64,000 nt of DNA from assembly GCF_040362765.1 (NCBI RefSeq), contig NZ_BAABWK010000001.1, forward strand, positions 2,147,501 through 2,211,500, in the 5' to 3' direction. Both the position numbers and the translations under genes were made by a program. The notes under the pieces were generated by a model. It was not told the DNA's origin and ran no database searches. It saw only the letters and a list, made by a program, of their open reading frames with translations. The DNA is from Pyruvatibacter sp. HU-CL02332 (GTDB lineage Bacteria; Pseudomonadota; Alphaproteobacteria; CGMCC-115125). Positions 52,966 to 63,301 of this stretch are shown in pieces (position 1 is the stretch's first letter; each line of letters starts with the position of its first letter).

Positions 52966-54216
52966 TTATCCAAGCCTCATCTTGTCTATGCCAACGAGCC
53001 TGTCATAGAGCCAGTACAGCGCCAGCACGCCAGCCAGGAGGAGGGCGCCAAGGGCCGCCGCGAGACCCCAGTTGAGACTTTCCTGCATGTGGAAGGCGAT
53101 GAGGTTTGAAATCAATTGGCCCGTACGCCCGCCCACCAGCGCCGGGGTGATGTAGTAGCCAACGGCGAGAATGAACACGAGCACAGCGCCCGCGCCGATG
53201 CCCGGTGCCGTCAGCGGCAGATAGACCCGCATGAAGGCCGTTGCCGGCGTTGCCCCCAGCGACAGGGCCGCCCGGGTCAGTGATGGCGGAATGCCGCGCA
53301 TGACCGCGTAGAGCGGCAGCACCGTAAAGGGCAGCAGAATATGCGTCATCGCCACGACAGTGCCGATCTGATTGTAGATCAGCTGAATGCGGCCATCGTC
53401 CGACACCAGCCCCGCCCAGACCATCAGATCATTCAGCACGCCTTGCGTTTGCAGCAGCGCGATCCACGACGTTGTCCGTACAAGGAGCGATGTCCAGAAG
53501 GGCAGGAGCACAAGGATCATCAGCAGATTGGCCCGTGCGGACGACATATGCGCCATCAAATAGGCAATGGGAAAGCCAAGAGCGAGGCACAGCACCATGA
53601 CCAGTGCAGAGACCCACAGCGTGCGCCAGAATAGCTGCACATAAAGGCGCTGTTCTTCGGCATTCAGCACAATCGACCCATCGGCGGTTTGGGCACGGTC
53701 GAGAGCGGAGAGATAGAAAGTCGGTGTCACCGGTTCTGAAACCCGCTTGATGGCGGCCCATATCTCGCGCTCTCCCCATCGTGGATCAAGTGCCGGCAGG
53801 CTTTCACTGTAGGGGGCGTCGAGCCTCGCAACCCGTCGGGCGGATCGCATGACAAGTGATCTTGTGCCCGGCACTTCATAGTTCAGCCGGGTGGCAGCCT
53901 GCCCGATGGTGCGCTGCGACCGTGCGGCCATCATGTCGGTCACGAGGATTGCAAAGACTGCTTCATCGGGAATGCCGTCGCCGTCCCAGTTCTGCACCGC
54001 CTCACTGAGATGCGGCAGAACCTCGCCAAATGCCGGCGAATACACACTGCGGGTCAGCATGGAGAGGATCGGCACAATGAAGGTGACGATCAGGAATACC
54101 AGGAGTGGCGCGACAAGCCCCAGCGCTTTCCACCGCGCAAGCCGATTGGCCCGTTGCAGCTGGCGCTTCAGTTCGGGGGGCGGTGTGTCATAGGGGGCTG
54201 CGTCTGCAGCAGTCAT
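52966..54216 (-). CDS. PotB-like ABC permease with a large periplasmic insert
   Basis: This 416-residue protein has permease helices and the EAA loop AALSLGATPATAFMRVYLPLTAP. About 140 residues are inserted between helix 1 (about 35-55) and helix 2 (about 200-225). The insert contains DGDGIPDEAVFAIL, which could bind calcium, and RLNYEVPGTRSL. Standard PotB has about 285 residues. I chose the start at 54216 because it begins the soluble N-terminus; longer readings cross the upstream terminator-like hairpin. Confidence 0.84.
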   Translation of the reverse strand: MTAADAAPYDTPPPELKRQLQRANRLARWKALGLVAPLLVFLIVTFIVPILSMLTRSVYSPAFGEVLPHLSEAVQNWDGDGIPDEAVFAILVTDMMAARSQRTIGQAATRLNYEVPGTRSLVMRSARRVARLDAPYSESLPALDPRWGEREIWAAIKRVSEPVTPTFYLSALDRAQTADGSIVLNAEEQRLYVQLFWRTLWVSALVMVLCLALGFPIAYLMAHMSSARANLLMILVLLPFWTSLLVRTTSWIALLQTQGVLNDLMVWAGLVSDDGRIQLIYNQIGTVVAMTHILLPFTVLPLYAVMRGIPPSLTRAALSLGATPATAFMRVYLPLTAPGIGAGAVLVFILAVGYYITPALVGGRTGQLISNLIAFHMQESLNWGLAAALGALLLAGVLALYWLYDRLVGIDKMRLG

Positions 54217-54240
54217 GGGTGATCCGGGTATGGCGACAGC

Positions 54241-54277
54241 AAAAAGGCTGATGCTGCACATGTGCAAATCACCAGCC
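54241..54277 (-). terminator. Intra-operon terminator-like hairpin after the binding-protein gene
   Basis: On the minus strand GGCTGGTG pairs with CATCAGCC (8 bp, one G-U), and the stem is followed by TTTTT (54245-54241). The loop contains the palindrome TGCACATGTGCA. It lies between the first binding-protein gene and the PotB-like gene, and probably reduces transcription into the permease genes, as at 5556. Confidence 0.72.
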
Positions 54278-54297
54278 CTTTTCTCTTATCAGGTTGC

Positions 54298-54327
54298 GCG
54301 CCACTCCGGAACGCGCCACACCGGAAC
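54298..54327. repeat. Short tandem repeat, 15 bp x 2
   Basis: GCGCCACTCCGGAAC (54298-54312) is followed directly by GCGCCACACCGGAAC (54313-54327), with one difference. It lies between the binding-protein gene and the terminator-like hairpin. The meaning is unknown; it may be replication slippage. Confidence 0.6.
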
Positions 54328-54353
54328 GTGCCCTAGTCTCGACTTTCGTGGGT

Positions 54354-55550
54354 TTACTGCGCCAGCCACGCATTGAAGCGCTGTTCCAGCTCGTCATTGT
54401 AATCTGCCCAGAACTCGTAATCGTTCTGCAATCCGTTGGCGAGGCGCTCCGGCGTCGTCGGCATGTGGGATTTCATGTCCACATCGGGATATTCCGCGTG
54501 CGCACCAACCAGTTCGAGGGTTGATTTGCGTGACGGGCCATAGGCAATCCAGCTGGCCTGGCCTGCAAGCCCCTCTGTTGAGGTGGCAAAGGACACAAAA
54601 TCCATGGCCGCATCGAGGTTCTTGCCGCCCTTGGGCATGACCCACAGATCAAGGTCCCATATCTGCCGGTCCCAGATGATCTCAAAAGGCTGTTTCTCGG
54701 CAATTTGCGCGTTGAAGATACGGCCGTTGAATGCACTGGTCATGACCACTTCTCCGTCCGCCAGAAGCTGCGGTGGCTGCGCACCAGCTTCCCACCAGAT
54801 GACCTCGTCCTTGATCGTATCAAGCTTGGCAAAGGCCCGATCGACGCCTTGAGGCGTAGACAGCACCTCATAGACTTTGTCAGTGGCAACGCCGTCAGCC
54901 ATCAAGGCAAACTCGAGATTGAACTTCGGAATTTTGCGAAGACCACGCTTGCCCGGATAGGTCTCAAGATCAAAAAAGTCGTCCAGCGTCGAAGGCGCAG
55001 TCTCAGGATACTTTGATGCATCAAAGGCAAACACGTTCGACCACACCGAAATGGGAACCGCGCACTCAAACAATGTGCCGGGCAGGAAGTCTTTGAGCGC
55101 CGGTGTGCCATCGGGAGCCGGAGGCAGGGATGAGTGATCGACCGGAACCGTCAGACCTTCATCACACAGACGCACGGCTTCAGCGGTCTCAACGTCAACC
55201 GCGTCCCAGACCACGTTCCCGCTTTCCACTTGTGCCTTGATGGGGGCGATGTTGCCGTCATAGTCGTCCGATTGAATGATGATGCCAGTGCGCTCACTGA
55301 AGGGTTTATGAAATCCTTCAATCTGCGCCTTCGTGTAGGCCCCGCCCCAAGACACGATTGTGAGCGTGGTCTCAGTGCTCTGCGTCGCTTCCTCAATGGG
55401 AGTGTCCGGCGTCGCGTCGGCAACAGCCGCATCTGGTGTTGCGGGTGCTTCGGCTGCGTCATTGTTGCCGCTGTCACAGGCGGCAAGTCCAAGGGCCATG
55501 ATTGCGGTTGCTGTCAGCAATCTGGGCGCAAGCGATGGTGCGAAAGTCAT
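54354..55550 (-). CDS. Polyamine-type ABC binding lipoprotein (PotD-like)
   Basis: This 398-residue protein has a lipobox (LGLAAC, Cys about 25), so it is a membrane-anchored receptor. After an Ala/Thr/Asp-rich linker (about 27-62), the PotD-like domain begins TLTIVSWGGAYTKAQ. Aromatic and acidic residues such as SWGG, WDAVDVE, WSNVFAFD and FNGRIF are kept. It probably binds spermidine, putrescine or a similar cation. It is separated by 30 bp from the ATPase gene upstream and followed by a terminator-like hairpin. Confidence 0.87.
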   Translation of the reverse strand: MTFAPSLAPRLLTATAIMALGLAACDSGNNDAAEAPATPDAAVADATPDTPIEEATQSTETTLTIVSWGGAYTKAQIEGFHKPFSERTGIIIQSDDYDGNIAPIKAQVESGNVVWDAVDVETAEAVRLCDEGLTVPVDHSSLPPAPDGTPALKDFLPGTLFECAVPISVWSNVFAFDASKYPETAPSTLDDFFDLETYPGKRGLRKIPKFNLEFALMADGVATDKVYEVLSTPQGVDRAFAKLDTIKDEVIWWEAGAQPPQLLADGEVVMTSAFNGRIFNAQIAEKQPFEIIWDRQIWDLDLWVMPKGGKNLDAAMDFVSFATSTEGLAGQASWIAYGPSRKSTLELVGAHAEYPDVDMKSHMPTTPERLANGLQNDYEFWADYNDELEQRFNAWLAQ

Positions 55551-55580
55551 TGCATGTATCTCCCCATTGATACGTAAGCT

Positions 55581-56765
55581 CTAGGCCGCAGCCCGTGGGC
55601 CGTCGGTCTCAAATTCCATATAGTCCAGCGCGTGTGCATCATCTGCTGACCAGCCGACACGTACTTTGTCGCCCCGCGCCAAAGACGCAGAGCCTGCCAT
55701 GTTGGGCACCTTGACCACAAAATCGTCATTGCCGCCAAGTGTCAGGCGGGCGCGCACATGGTCGCCGAGATAAATCAGTTCGCGAACCGTGCCCTCAAAC
55801 ACATTGTCAAAAGACGCCGTGTCATCAGCGCTTAGAACGTGCACCCGTTCAGGCCGGATGGACAGCAAGGTCCGCGCGCCGGTCTCGTGGACTGCCACAG
55901 GGGCCGCGAGCACCAGCCCATTTGAGCCGTCTAGCGCAACAGTGACCTTGCCGCTCACTGTGCCACGTATCTCGCCGGCCAGCCTGTTGCTCTCGCCAAT
56001 GAAGGACGCCACAAAACTGTTCTGTGGTTCTTCATAGAGGCGGGCAGGCGGGTCGACCTGCTGAATGACCCCGTCATTGAAGACGGCGATGCGGTCAGAC
56101 ATTGTCAGCGCTTCGCCCTGATCATGGGTCACGTAAACGATGGTGATGCCGAGGTTCTCATGCAGCCGCTTGATCTCCAGCTGCATCTGCTCGCGCAACA
56201 TGCGGTCAAGCGCGCCCAGAGGTTCATCCATCAGCACAAGCTTGGGTTCAAACACCAGCGCGCGCGCGACGGCAACACGCTGTTGTTGACCACCTGACAG
56301 CTGCGCGGGCATGCGACTGCCAAAGTCTTCCAGCTCCACCATGTCCAGGGCATCAGCAATCTTTGTTGCAATCACACCGGGCGCCATGCCGCGCACCTTA
56401 AGGGGGAAAGCAAGATTTTCTGCGACCGACATATGGGGAAACAGCGCGTAGTTCTGAAACACCATGCCGATGTCGCGCTTGTGCGGCGGCAGCGTGGTGA
56501 TGGGGTCGCCATCCAGAAGAATGTCGCCGCCCGTGGGCATTTCAAAGCCAGCTAGCATCATCAGGCAGGTTGTCTTGCCTGAGCCCGATGGCCCCAGCAG
56601 GGTGAGAAACTCGCCACGGGCAATATCAAGGTCCAGACCTTTGACCACCAGTGTTTCGCCGTCATATGTTTTTTGAACGCCGCGAAATCGCACCAATGGA
56701 TCAGCAGTGCTGCCATCAGCGCGTGCGTCTGGGGTCGCGGTTTCAGGCAGCGTCTGGGTGTCCAT
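55581..56765 (-). CDS. PotA-like ABC transporter ATPase
   Basis: This 394-residue ATPase has Walker A GPSGSGKT (near 58), signature LSGGQQQR, Walker B LVLMDEP, H-loop THDQ, and a C-terminal TOBE domain (about 300-380). This is the PotA layout for polyamine or related importers. It is the first gene of the operon on the minus strand; its promoter must lie in 56766-56864, where I see no clear consensus. Confidence 0.92.
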   Translation of the reverse strand: MDTQTLPETATPDARADGSTADPLVRFRGVQKTYDGETLVVKGLDLDIARGEFLTLLGPSGSGKTTCLMMLAGFEMPTGGDILLDGDPITTLPPHKRDIGMVFQNYALFPHMSVAENLAFPLKVRGMAPGVIATKIADALDMVELEDFGSRMPAQLSGGQQQRVAVARALVFEPKLVLMDEPLGALDRMLREQMQLEIKRLHENLGITIVYVTHDQGEALTMSDRIAVFNDGVIQQVDPPARLYEEPQNSFVASFIGESNRLAGEIRGTVSGKVTVALDGSNGLVLAAPVAVHETGARTLLSIRPERVHVLSADDTASFDNVFEGTVRELIYLGDHVRARLTLGGNDDFVVKVPNMAGSASLARGDKVRVGWSADDAHALDYMEFETDGPRAAA

Positions 56766-56864
56766 GGAGCCTCTGATAGTCAGGCAAATCAGCCGGTTTC
56801 GGCGAGCCTAGACGATCAACCCATCGATGCAAACCGCAAGCCCATGGGCGATCAGCTCTGCTGA

Positions 56865-58883
56865 CTACCGGCCAAACAATCCCTTGAGGAGGTCTTCGGG
56901 ATTGGGCTGCTTGTTTTCTTCCTTGGGAGCTTCTCCGGAGGAGTTGTCGGAGGAGCCGCCCTGGCCCAGCAGTCCCCGAATAATGTCCTTGGGCTGAATT
57001 TTCTCGAGGCTCTCAACACCTTTGAGAAGATCGGTCGGGTTGGAAAGGACCGCCGCCAGATCCGGTGCAAATTTCGGATTGGACCATGTGCCCGTGACGA
57101 TCACGGGAATATCCAAGCCGGACTTGTCCGCTGTGCCGCCCTGACCTTCAAGTGAGGCAACCAGCTTGGGCTTCAGGCGGTAATTGATCGACTGCTGCAC
57201 GATGCTGGTTGACCCGGCACCGGTGAGCCGCAGGAGAGGCCCGAGCATCTTGAGGTCGTTGTTCGACAGCACCCCGTTGGTGATGTTGAAGGAGCCATTC
57301 AGCTCGCTGAAATCCGTGTCTGAAGACGCTGCATTGCTCCAGCCCGTGATCGGATCAGTCAACGCTGTGCGAATGATCTGCGCCAGGTTGATGCCCTTGA
57401 TGGCGCCGTTCCTGAAATCAATGTTGCCGTTCCCGTTCAGCGTGTTGACCATCTGTGCCTGAGACGCGCCGCTGGCCGTCACGGCGATGTTGAAAAGGCC
57501 GGTCCCATCCAGACGCTTGAAGCCTGCCGCGGCATTGAGGAATGGCTCGAGGGCTAGCCCGGACAGATTGAAATTGGCTGCCAGTGATGGCGTGGCACGA
57601 CGGCCATTGAGGGTCAGCTTGCCGGTTCCCGAGCCCTGATAGAGTGCCATCTTGGTGAGGTTCGCGACCATTGTGCCATTGGTGATGTCGAGGCCAAGCG
57701 CACTTTCACCAATGACGACGTTGCCAAAGATGATTTCACTCGCGGAGAGATTGAGGTCTGTATCGACAGCTTTGAGGCCTGAAAAATCGATCGCGTCCGT
57801 GCTCCAGCCCGCATCGCCCTGGCCGCTATAGACATTGGTATCAATCTGATCGACTGCCAAAGTGCCTGACAGCTTGGGCCGTGCGCCTGCGGTTTCCACA
57901 ACGAGGTTGCCGTTGGCGTTCATGCCGTCCAGTGACATGGTGGCATTGGAAAATGTGTAGCGCGTGCCGGCGCTCGCCAGCTGTCCGTTCAGCGCAAGCG
58001 GACCAAAGCCGCCGCCTTCTGCCATCGGACTACCCGTCCATGCGGAAAGCTTGCGCACTGAGGGAACATCAAGGTCAACAGTGCCGCTTGTTGCCAGTGC
58101 AGTGCCAAACGTCACGTCACCCGCATAGTTGAAAGTCACCGGATTGGACGAGACGGCAAGCGTTGTTGCCGTGGTCGCTGCTTCAAGCACTGCACGGGGG
58201 CGCTCAACGGTGGCGTCAATATTGACCCGTTCGGCGTTCCAGGTGAGCGCGCCTGCCACGTTCAGCTGCTCATCGAGGCTTGGCAGGTTCAGCGTCACAT
58301 CCACGTCGCTGAAATTGTAAGCCGCACCGGACTGGGCATCGCTGTAGCTGATCTGACCGTTTTCAATGGTCATGTTGGCCAGGGAGACTTCCGCTGGTGC
58401 CAGACCGCCACCACTGCTGCCGTCAGTTGGTGTCGTGTCGCCGCCGCCTGATGATGTGTCCTGCGGTGCGGGGGTGGGATCAGCCGGCGCAGCCGCTGGT
58501 TCAAACTGCCAGTTCGGCGTGCCGTTGCGCGCAATCTCCAGATTGATGACAGGCTCGCGCAGCACGAATTCATCGACCTGCACCTTGCCGCTCAGCAGCG
58601 GCATGATCGCCAGCTCCGCGCGCAACTCCCTCATGGTTGCCATGTTGTCTGACTTGCCGCCCGGCGCATTGGCAAACGTCACGTCGCCGATATTTGCTGC
58701 CAGCGCCGGCCAGGCGCTGATGGAGACGTCCCCTGCAATGGTGAGTTTGCGCCCCGTCGCGCTTTCAACGGCCGCTTCAACTTCCTGCTTCACCAGATCG
58801 GCAGAAATGAACATGGGCGCAAGAAAAACCGCACCTGCCACAAGAGCAACGACGGCGATAACGAAATAGAGCAAGGCGCGCAT
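56865..58883 (-). CDS. AsmA family protein
   Basis: This 672-residue protein has an N-terminal signal-anchor (MRALLYFVIAVVALVAGAVF). The AsmA beta-rich region (about 30-640) follows, starting FISADLVKQEVEAAVESATGRKLTIAGDVSIS. A Pro/Thr/Gly linker near 135-165 interrupts it. AsmA-family proteins bridge the envelope and move phospholipids or affect outer-membrane assembly. I chose the start at 58883 because GGAGAAACCC precedes it; the longer in-frame start adds 16 residues with no site. Confidence 0.87.
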   Translation of the reverse strand: MRALLYFVIAVVALVAGAVFLAPMFISADLVKQEVEAAVESATGRKLTIAGDVSISAWPALAANIGDVTFANAPGGKSDNMATMRELRAELAIMPLLSGKVQVDEFVLREPVINLEIARNGTPNWQFEPAAAPADPTPAPQDTSSGGGDTTPTDGSSGGGLAPAEVSLANMTIENGQISYSDAQSGAAYNFSDVDVTLNLPSLDEQLNVAGALTWNAERVNIDATVERPRAVLEAATTATTLAVSSNPVTFNYAGDVTFGTALATSGTVDLDVPSVRKLSAWTGSPMAEGGGFGPLALNGQLASAGTRYTFSNATMSLDGMNANGNLVVETAGARPKLSGTLAVDQIDTNVYSGQGDAGWSTDAIDFSGLKAVDTDLNLSASEIIFGNVVIGESALGLDITNGTMVANLTKMALYQGSGTGKLTLNGRRATPSLAANFNLSGLALEPFLNAAAGFKRLDGTGLFNIAVTASGASQAQMVNTLNGNGNIDFRNGAIKGINLAQIIRTALTDPITGWSNAASSDTDFSELNGSFNITNGVLSNNDLKMLGPLLRLTGAGSTSIVQQSINYRLKPKLVASLEGQGGTADKSGLDIPVIVTGTWSNPKFAPDLAAVLSNPTDLLKGVESLEKIQPKDIIRGLLGQGGSSDNSSGEAPKEENKQPNPEDLLKGLFGR

Positions 58884-59169
58884 TGGGTTTCTCCGGTGCG
58901 GTCCCTTGGGTTTTAGTGGCCAAAGGGCCATGAGGGACGCGGGCAGGTGGTGGCGTGTTGTGGCAATCGTACCGCGCTTTTCGCAGTCCTGCCATGCATC
59001 ACGATTTACTTACTTCCACATTCGCGAAATCCTGTGGCATTGTCATGACCGTCTCATCCATTCGGGGTGAGGTTTTGCGATTCACGCGCTGGTGTACCCC
59101 TTAAGGGATGCCAGCACCCAGGAAGAGTTGTCGATGAAAAACGATACTCCCCGCGTGATCGCGTTTTCC

Positions 59170-59340
59170 AAGCCTTGTCGGCATAGGCATCGCGTCTAGA
59201 GACAAGGCTTAGACAAACGCGGTTGGCGTCAGCGGTCTTTCCCGGCGATAGCGGGGCAGGCACGCGACCCTCCTCAAGCTCCCGATTGTATTCGGGCGCT
59301 AACCGCATCGTTTGGCCGGGCGCCTGCCCCCAAGTTTGTC
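59170..59340 (+). other. Structured intergenic region, candidate leader or non-coding RNA
   Basis: The 519-base gap 58884-59402 has no convincing ORF but several perfect pairings: AAGCCTTGTC (59170-59179) with GACAAGGCTT (59201-59210); GACAAAC (59212-59218) with GTTTGTC (59334-59340); GGGGCAGGC (59253-59261) with GCCTGCCCC (59322-59330); and CCCGA (59281-59285) with TCGGG (59292-59296). The last three nest into one 129-base fold. Another GC hairpin, GCTGG..CCCTTAAGGG..CCAGC, lies near 59088-59115. The strand is not certain; plus is chosen because the exporter gene follows. Confidence 0.5.
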
Positions 59341-59402
59341 CAATTCCGAAAACAAATTTCTTCCTGGGACAGCTCCGCGCAAAGACGTGGGCTGTGAATA
59401 TC

Positions 59403-61160
59403 ATGACCAATCTAACTACCTTTGAAACAGCCCGCTTTGTGTGGGTCTACTGGATGCGGTACCCACGCCTTTTCTGGGCGTGCGTGGCACTCGTCGTCGG
59501 CATGGCAGCGCTTGATGTGGCCCTGCCGCTTGTCGCCGGGCGCTTTGTCGATGCCATTTCAAGCACACTGCCGGAAGATCAGGTGTGGCGGCTGCTGTTC
59601 ATCGTCATCGGCGTGACAATCCTCTATTTCACCGTGCGCTACATCATGTATCGCGTGTGGATCGTCTTTGCGGCCAACGTCATGCGACATCTGGTGGGCG
59701 ATGCGTTTGAGCGCGTGCAGCGCTTTTCGTCCGAGTGGCATGCCAATGAGTTTGCCGGCGCAACAGTCCGCAAGATCAGCCGCGGCATGTGGGCCTATGA
59801 CACCTACGCCGACACGGTGATCCATGCCTTGCTGACGGCCGTGCTGACGCTGATCGGTCTCACCATCATGCTGACCATCCTCTGGCCGGTCATGGGACTG
59901 ACGGTTGGTGTGCTCATCGCCCTGCATCTGGGCGTTGGCTATTGGCTGTCTGCCAACTGGGTGGCTCCCGCCAACAACATCCACATGGCGGCAGACAGCC
60001 GCATTGGCGCCACCATGTCAGACGCCATTACCTGTAACGCCGTGGTCAAGAGCTTCGGTGCGGAGGAACGCGAAGACGTGTCCTTCGAGCGGGTGGTGCG
60101 CGACTGGGCGGGCAAGGCGCAGTTCACCTGGATTCGCGGCGAGAACGCCGTGATGTTCCAGGTCGCCATGCAGATCCTGATGATGGCGGCTCTGCTGGGC
60201 TTTTCCACCTATTACTGGACCCAGGGACTGGCAACTCCCGGTGATGTGGTGCTGGCGCTCACGACCTTCTTCGTGATCGACAGCCATCTGCGGCACGCGT
60301 CCTATCACATCAGAAACGCCCAGCAGGCAATCAACGAACTGGACGATCTGGTGTTGTTCCAGCGTCAGTCCATGGGCGTGGCGGACAGGCCAAATGCCGC
60401 GAACTTTGTGCCCGGTTCCGGACGCATTGCCTTTGAGAATGTGCAGTTCGCCTATGCCAATCAGCCGGACCCTATCTATGAGGACTTCAACCTCACGATC
60501 CAGCCCGGCGAGCGTGTGGGTCTTGTCGGCCGCTCCGGCTCTGGCAAGAGTACTTTCGTGAAGCTGCTGCAGCGTCTGCATGATGTGGATGGCGGGCAGA
60601 TTGTCATTGATGGTCAGGACGTGGCGGCGGTCACCCAGTCGTCCCTGCGCCAGTCGATTGCTCTCGTCCCGCAGGACCCGGCCTTGTTCCACCGGTCCTT
60701 GGCGGAGAACATCGCCTATGCCCGACCGGACGCCACCCGTGAGGAAGTCATGGAGGCTGCAAGGCGGGCCCATGCGGACGAGTTCATTATGAACCTGCCG
60801 CAGGGCTATGACACGGAAGTGGGCGAGCGCGGTGTAAAGCTCTCCGGTGGTGAACGCCAGCGGGTGGCTATTGCTCGGGCATTTCTGGCGGACGCGCCCA
60901 TTTTGGTGCTGGACGAAGCCACCTCAAGCCTCGACTCCCATACCGAGAGCATCATTCAGGATGCGATCGAGGAGCTGATGCGGGGCCGCACGACGATCCT
61001 GATTGCCCACCGGCTGTCTACGCTGCGCGATGTGGATCGTATTCTCGTGTTCCGGCAGGGCCGTATTGTGGAGCAGGGCACCCACGCCCAGCTCATGCAA
61101 AGGCCTGATGGTGACTTCAAACAATTGTTGGAAACGCAAGCTGCAGGGCTGGTCTTCTAG
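59403..61160 (+). CDS. ABC exporter, fused membrane and ATPase domains
   Basis: This 585-residue half-transporter of the ABCB/MsbA type has six transmembrane helices (about 15-310) and a C-terminal ATPase: Walker A GRSGSGKST, Q-loop LVPQDPALF, signature LSGGERQR, Walker B ILVLDEATSS, H-loop AHRLST. It would work as a homodimer. I chose the ATG at 59403 because earlier in-frame codons run through the structured region. The substrate is unknown. No strong Shine-Dalgarno sequence is visible, which fits possible leader control. Confidence 0.87.
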   Translation: MTNLTTFETARFVWVYWMRYPRLFWACVALVVGMAALDVALPLVAGRFVDAISSTLPEDQVWRLLFIVIGVTILYFTVRYIMYRVWIVFAANVMRHLVGDAFERVQRFSSEWHANEFAGATVRKISRGMWAYDTYADTVIHALLTAVLTLIGLTIMLTILWPVMGLTVGVLIALHLGVGYWLSANWVAPANNIHMAADSRIGATMSDAITCNAVVKSFGAEEREDVSFERVVRDWAGKAQFTWIRGENAVMFQVAMQILMMAALLGFSTYYWTQGLATPGDVVLALTTFFVIDSHLRHASYHIRNAQQAINELDDLVLFQRQSMGVADRPNAANFVPGSGRIAFENVQFAYANQPDPIYEDFNLTIQPGERVGLVGRSGSGKSTFVKLLQRLHDVDGGQIVIDGQDVAAVTQSSLRQSIALVPQDPALFHRSLAENIAYARPDATREEVMEAARRAHADEFIMNLPQGYDTEVGERGVKLSGGERQRVAIARAFLADAPILVLDEATSSLDSHTESIIQDAIEELMRGRTTILIAHRLSTLRDVDRILVFRQGRIVEQGTHAQLMQRPDGDFKQLLETQAAGLVF

Positions 61161-61214
61161 ATTGGCCCTGCTTCAGGCTTTGATTTCAGGTCGGCGGGGC
61201 GGTATCGGTTTGCC

Positions 61215-63179
<1,965 letters not shown>

Positions 63180-63219
63180 CCTTTACGAAACCCCGGGATT
63201 GCTGACTCTTCTGCTTGAC

Positions 63220-63236
63220 ATGAGAATGGTTCTCAT
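63220..63236. promoter_or_regulatory. Fur-box-like palindrome over the iron receptor promoter
   Basis: ATGAGAA-TGG-TTCTCAT (63220-63236) is a perfect 7-3-7 palindrome and resembles Fur/Irr-type operators. It directly follows TTGACA (63215-63220), a consensus -35 element, so binding would block RNA polymerase. The ferric-iron binding protein starts 66 bases downstream. Confidence 0.75.
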
Positions 63237-63301
63237 ATTCAGTTGCGGCAATTGCGCGGGCTGATCGCGCGGTTTTTGTAATCTCTCGGAGTGCTGATCC
63301 A

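Noticed and set aside
54298-54327. Start of a CRISPR array
   Set aside because: Two directly abutting 15 bp copies without spacers are a tandem duplication, not an array.
59212-59340. 6S RNA gene
   Set aside because: The nested stem recalls 6S RNA, but I see no matching central bubble or conserved neighbours, so I report it only as an unassigned structure.
59054-59410. 118-codon minus-strand frame in the gap before the ABC exporter
   Set aside because: The translation has low-complexity Arg/Pro composition, no family resemblance, and runs through the paired stems of the structured region.
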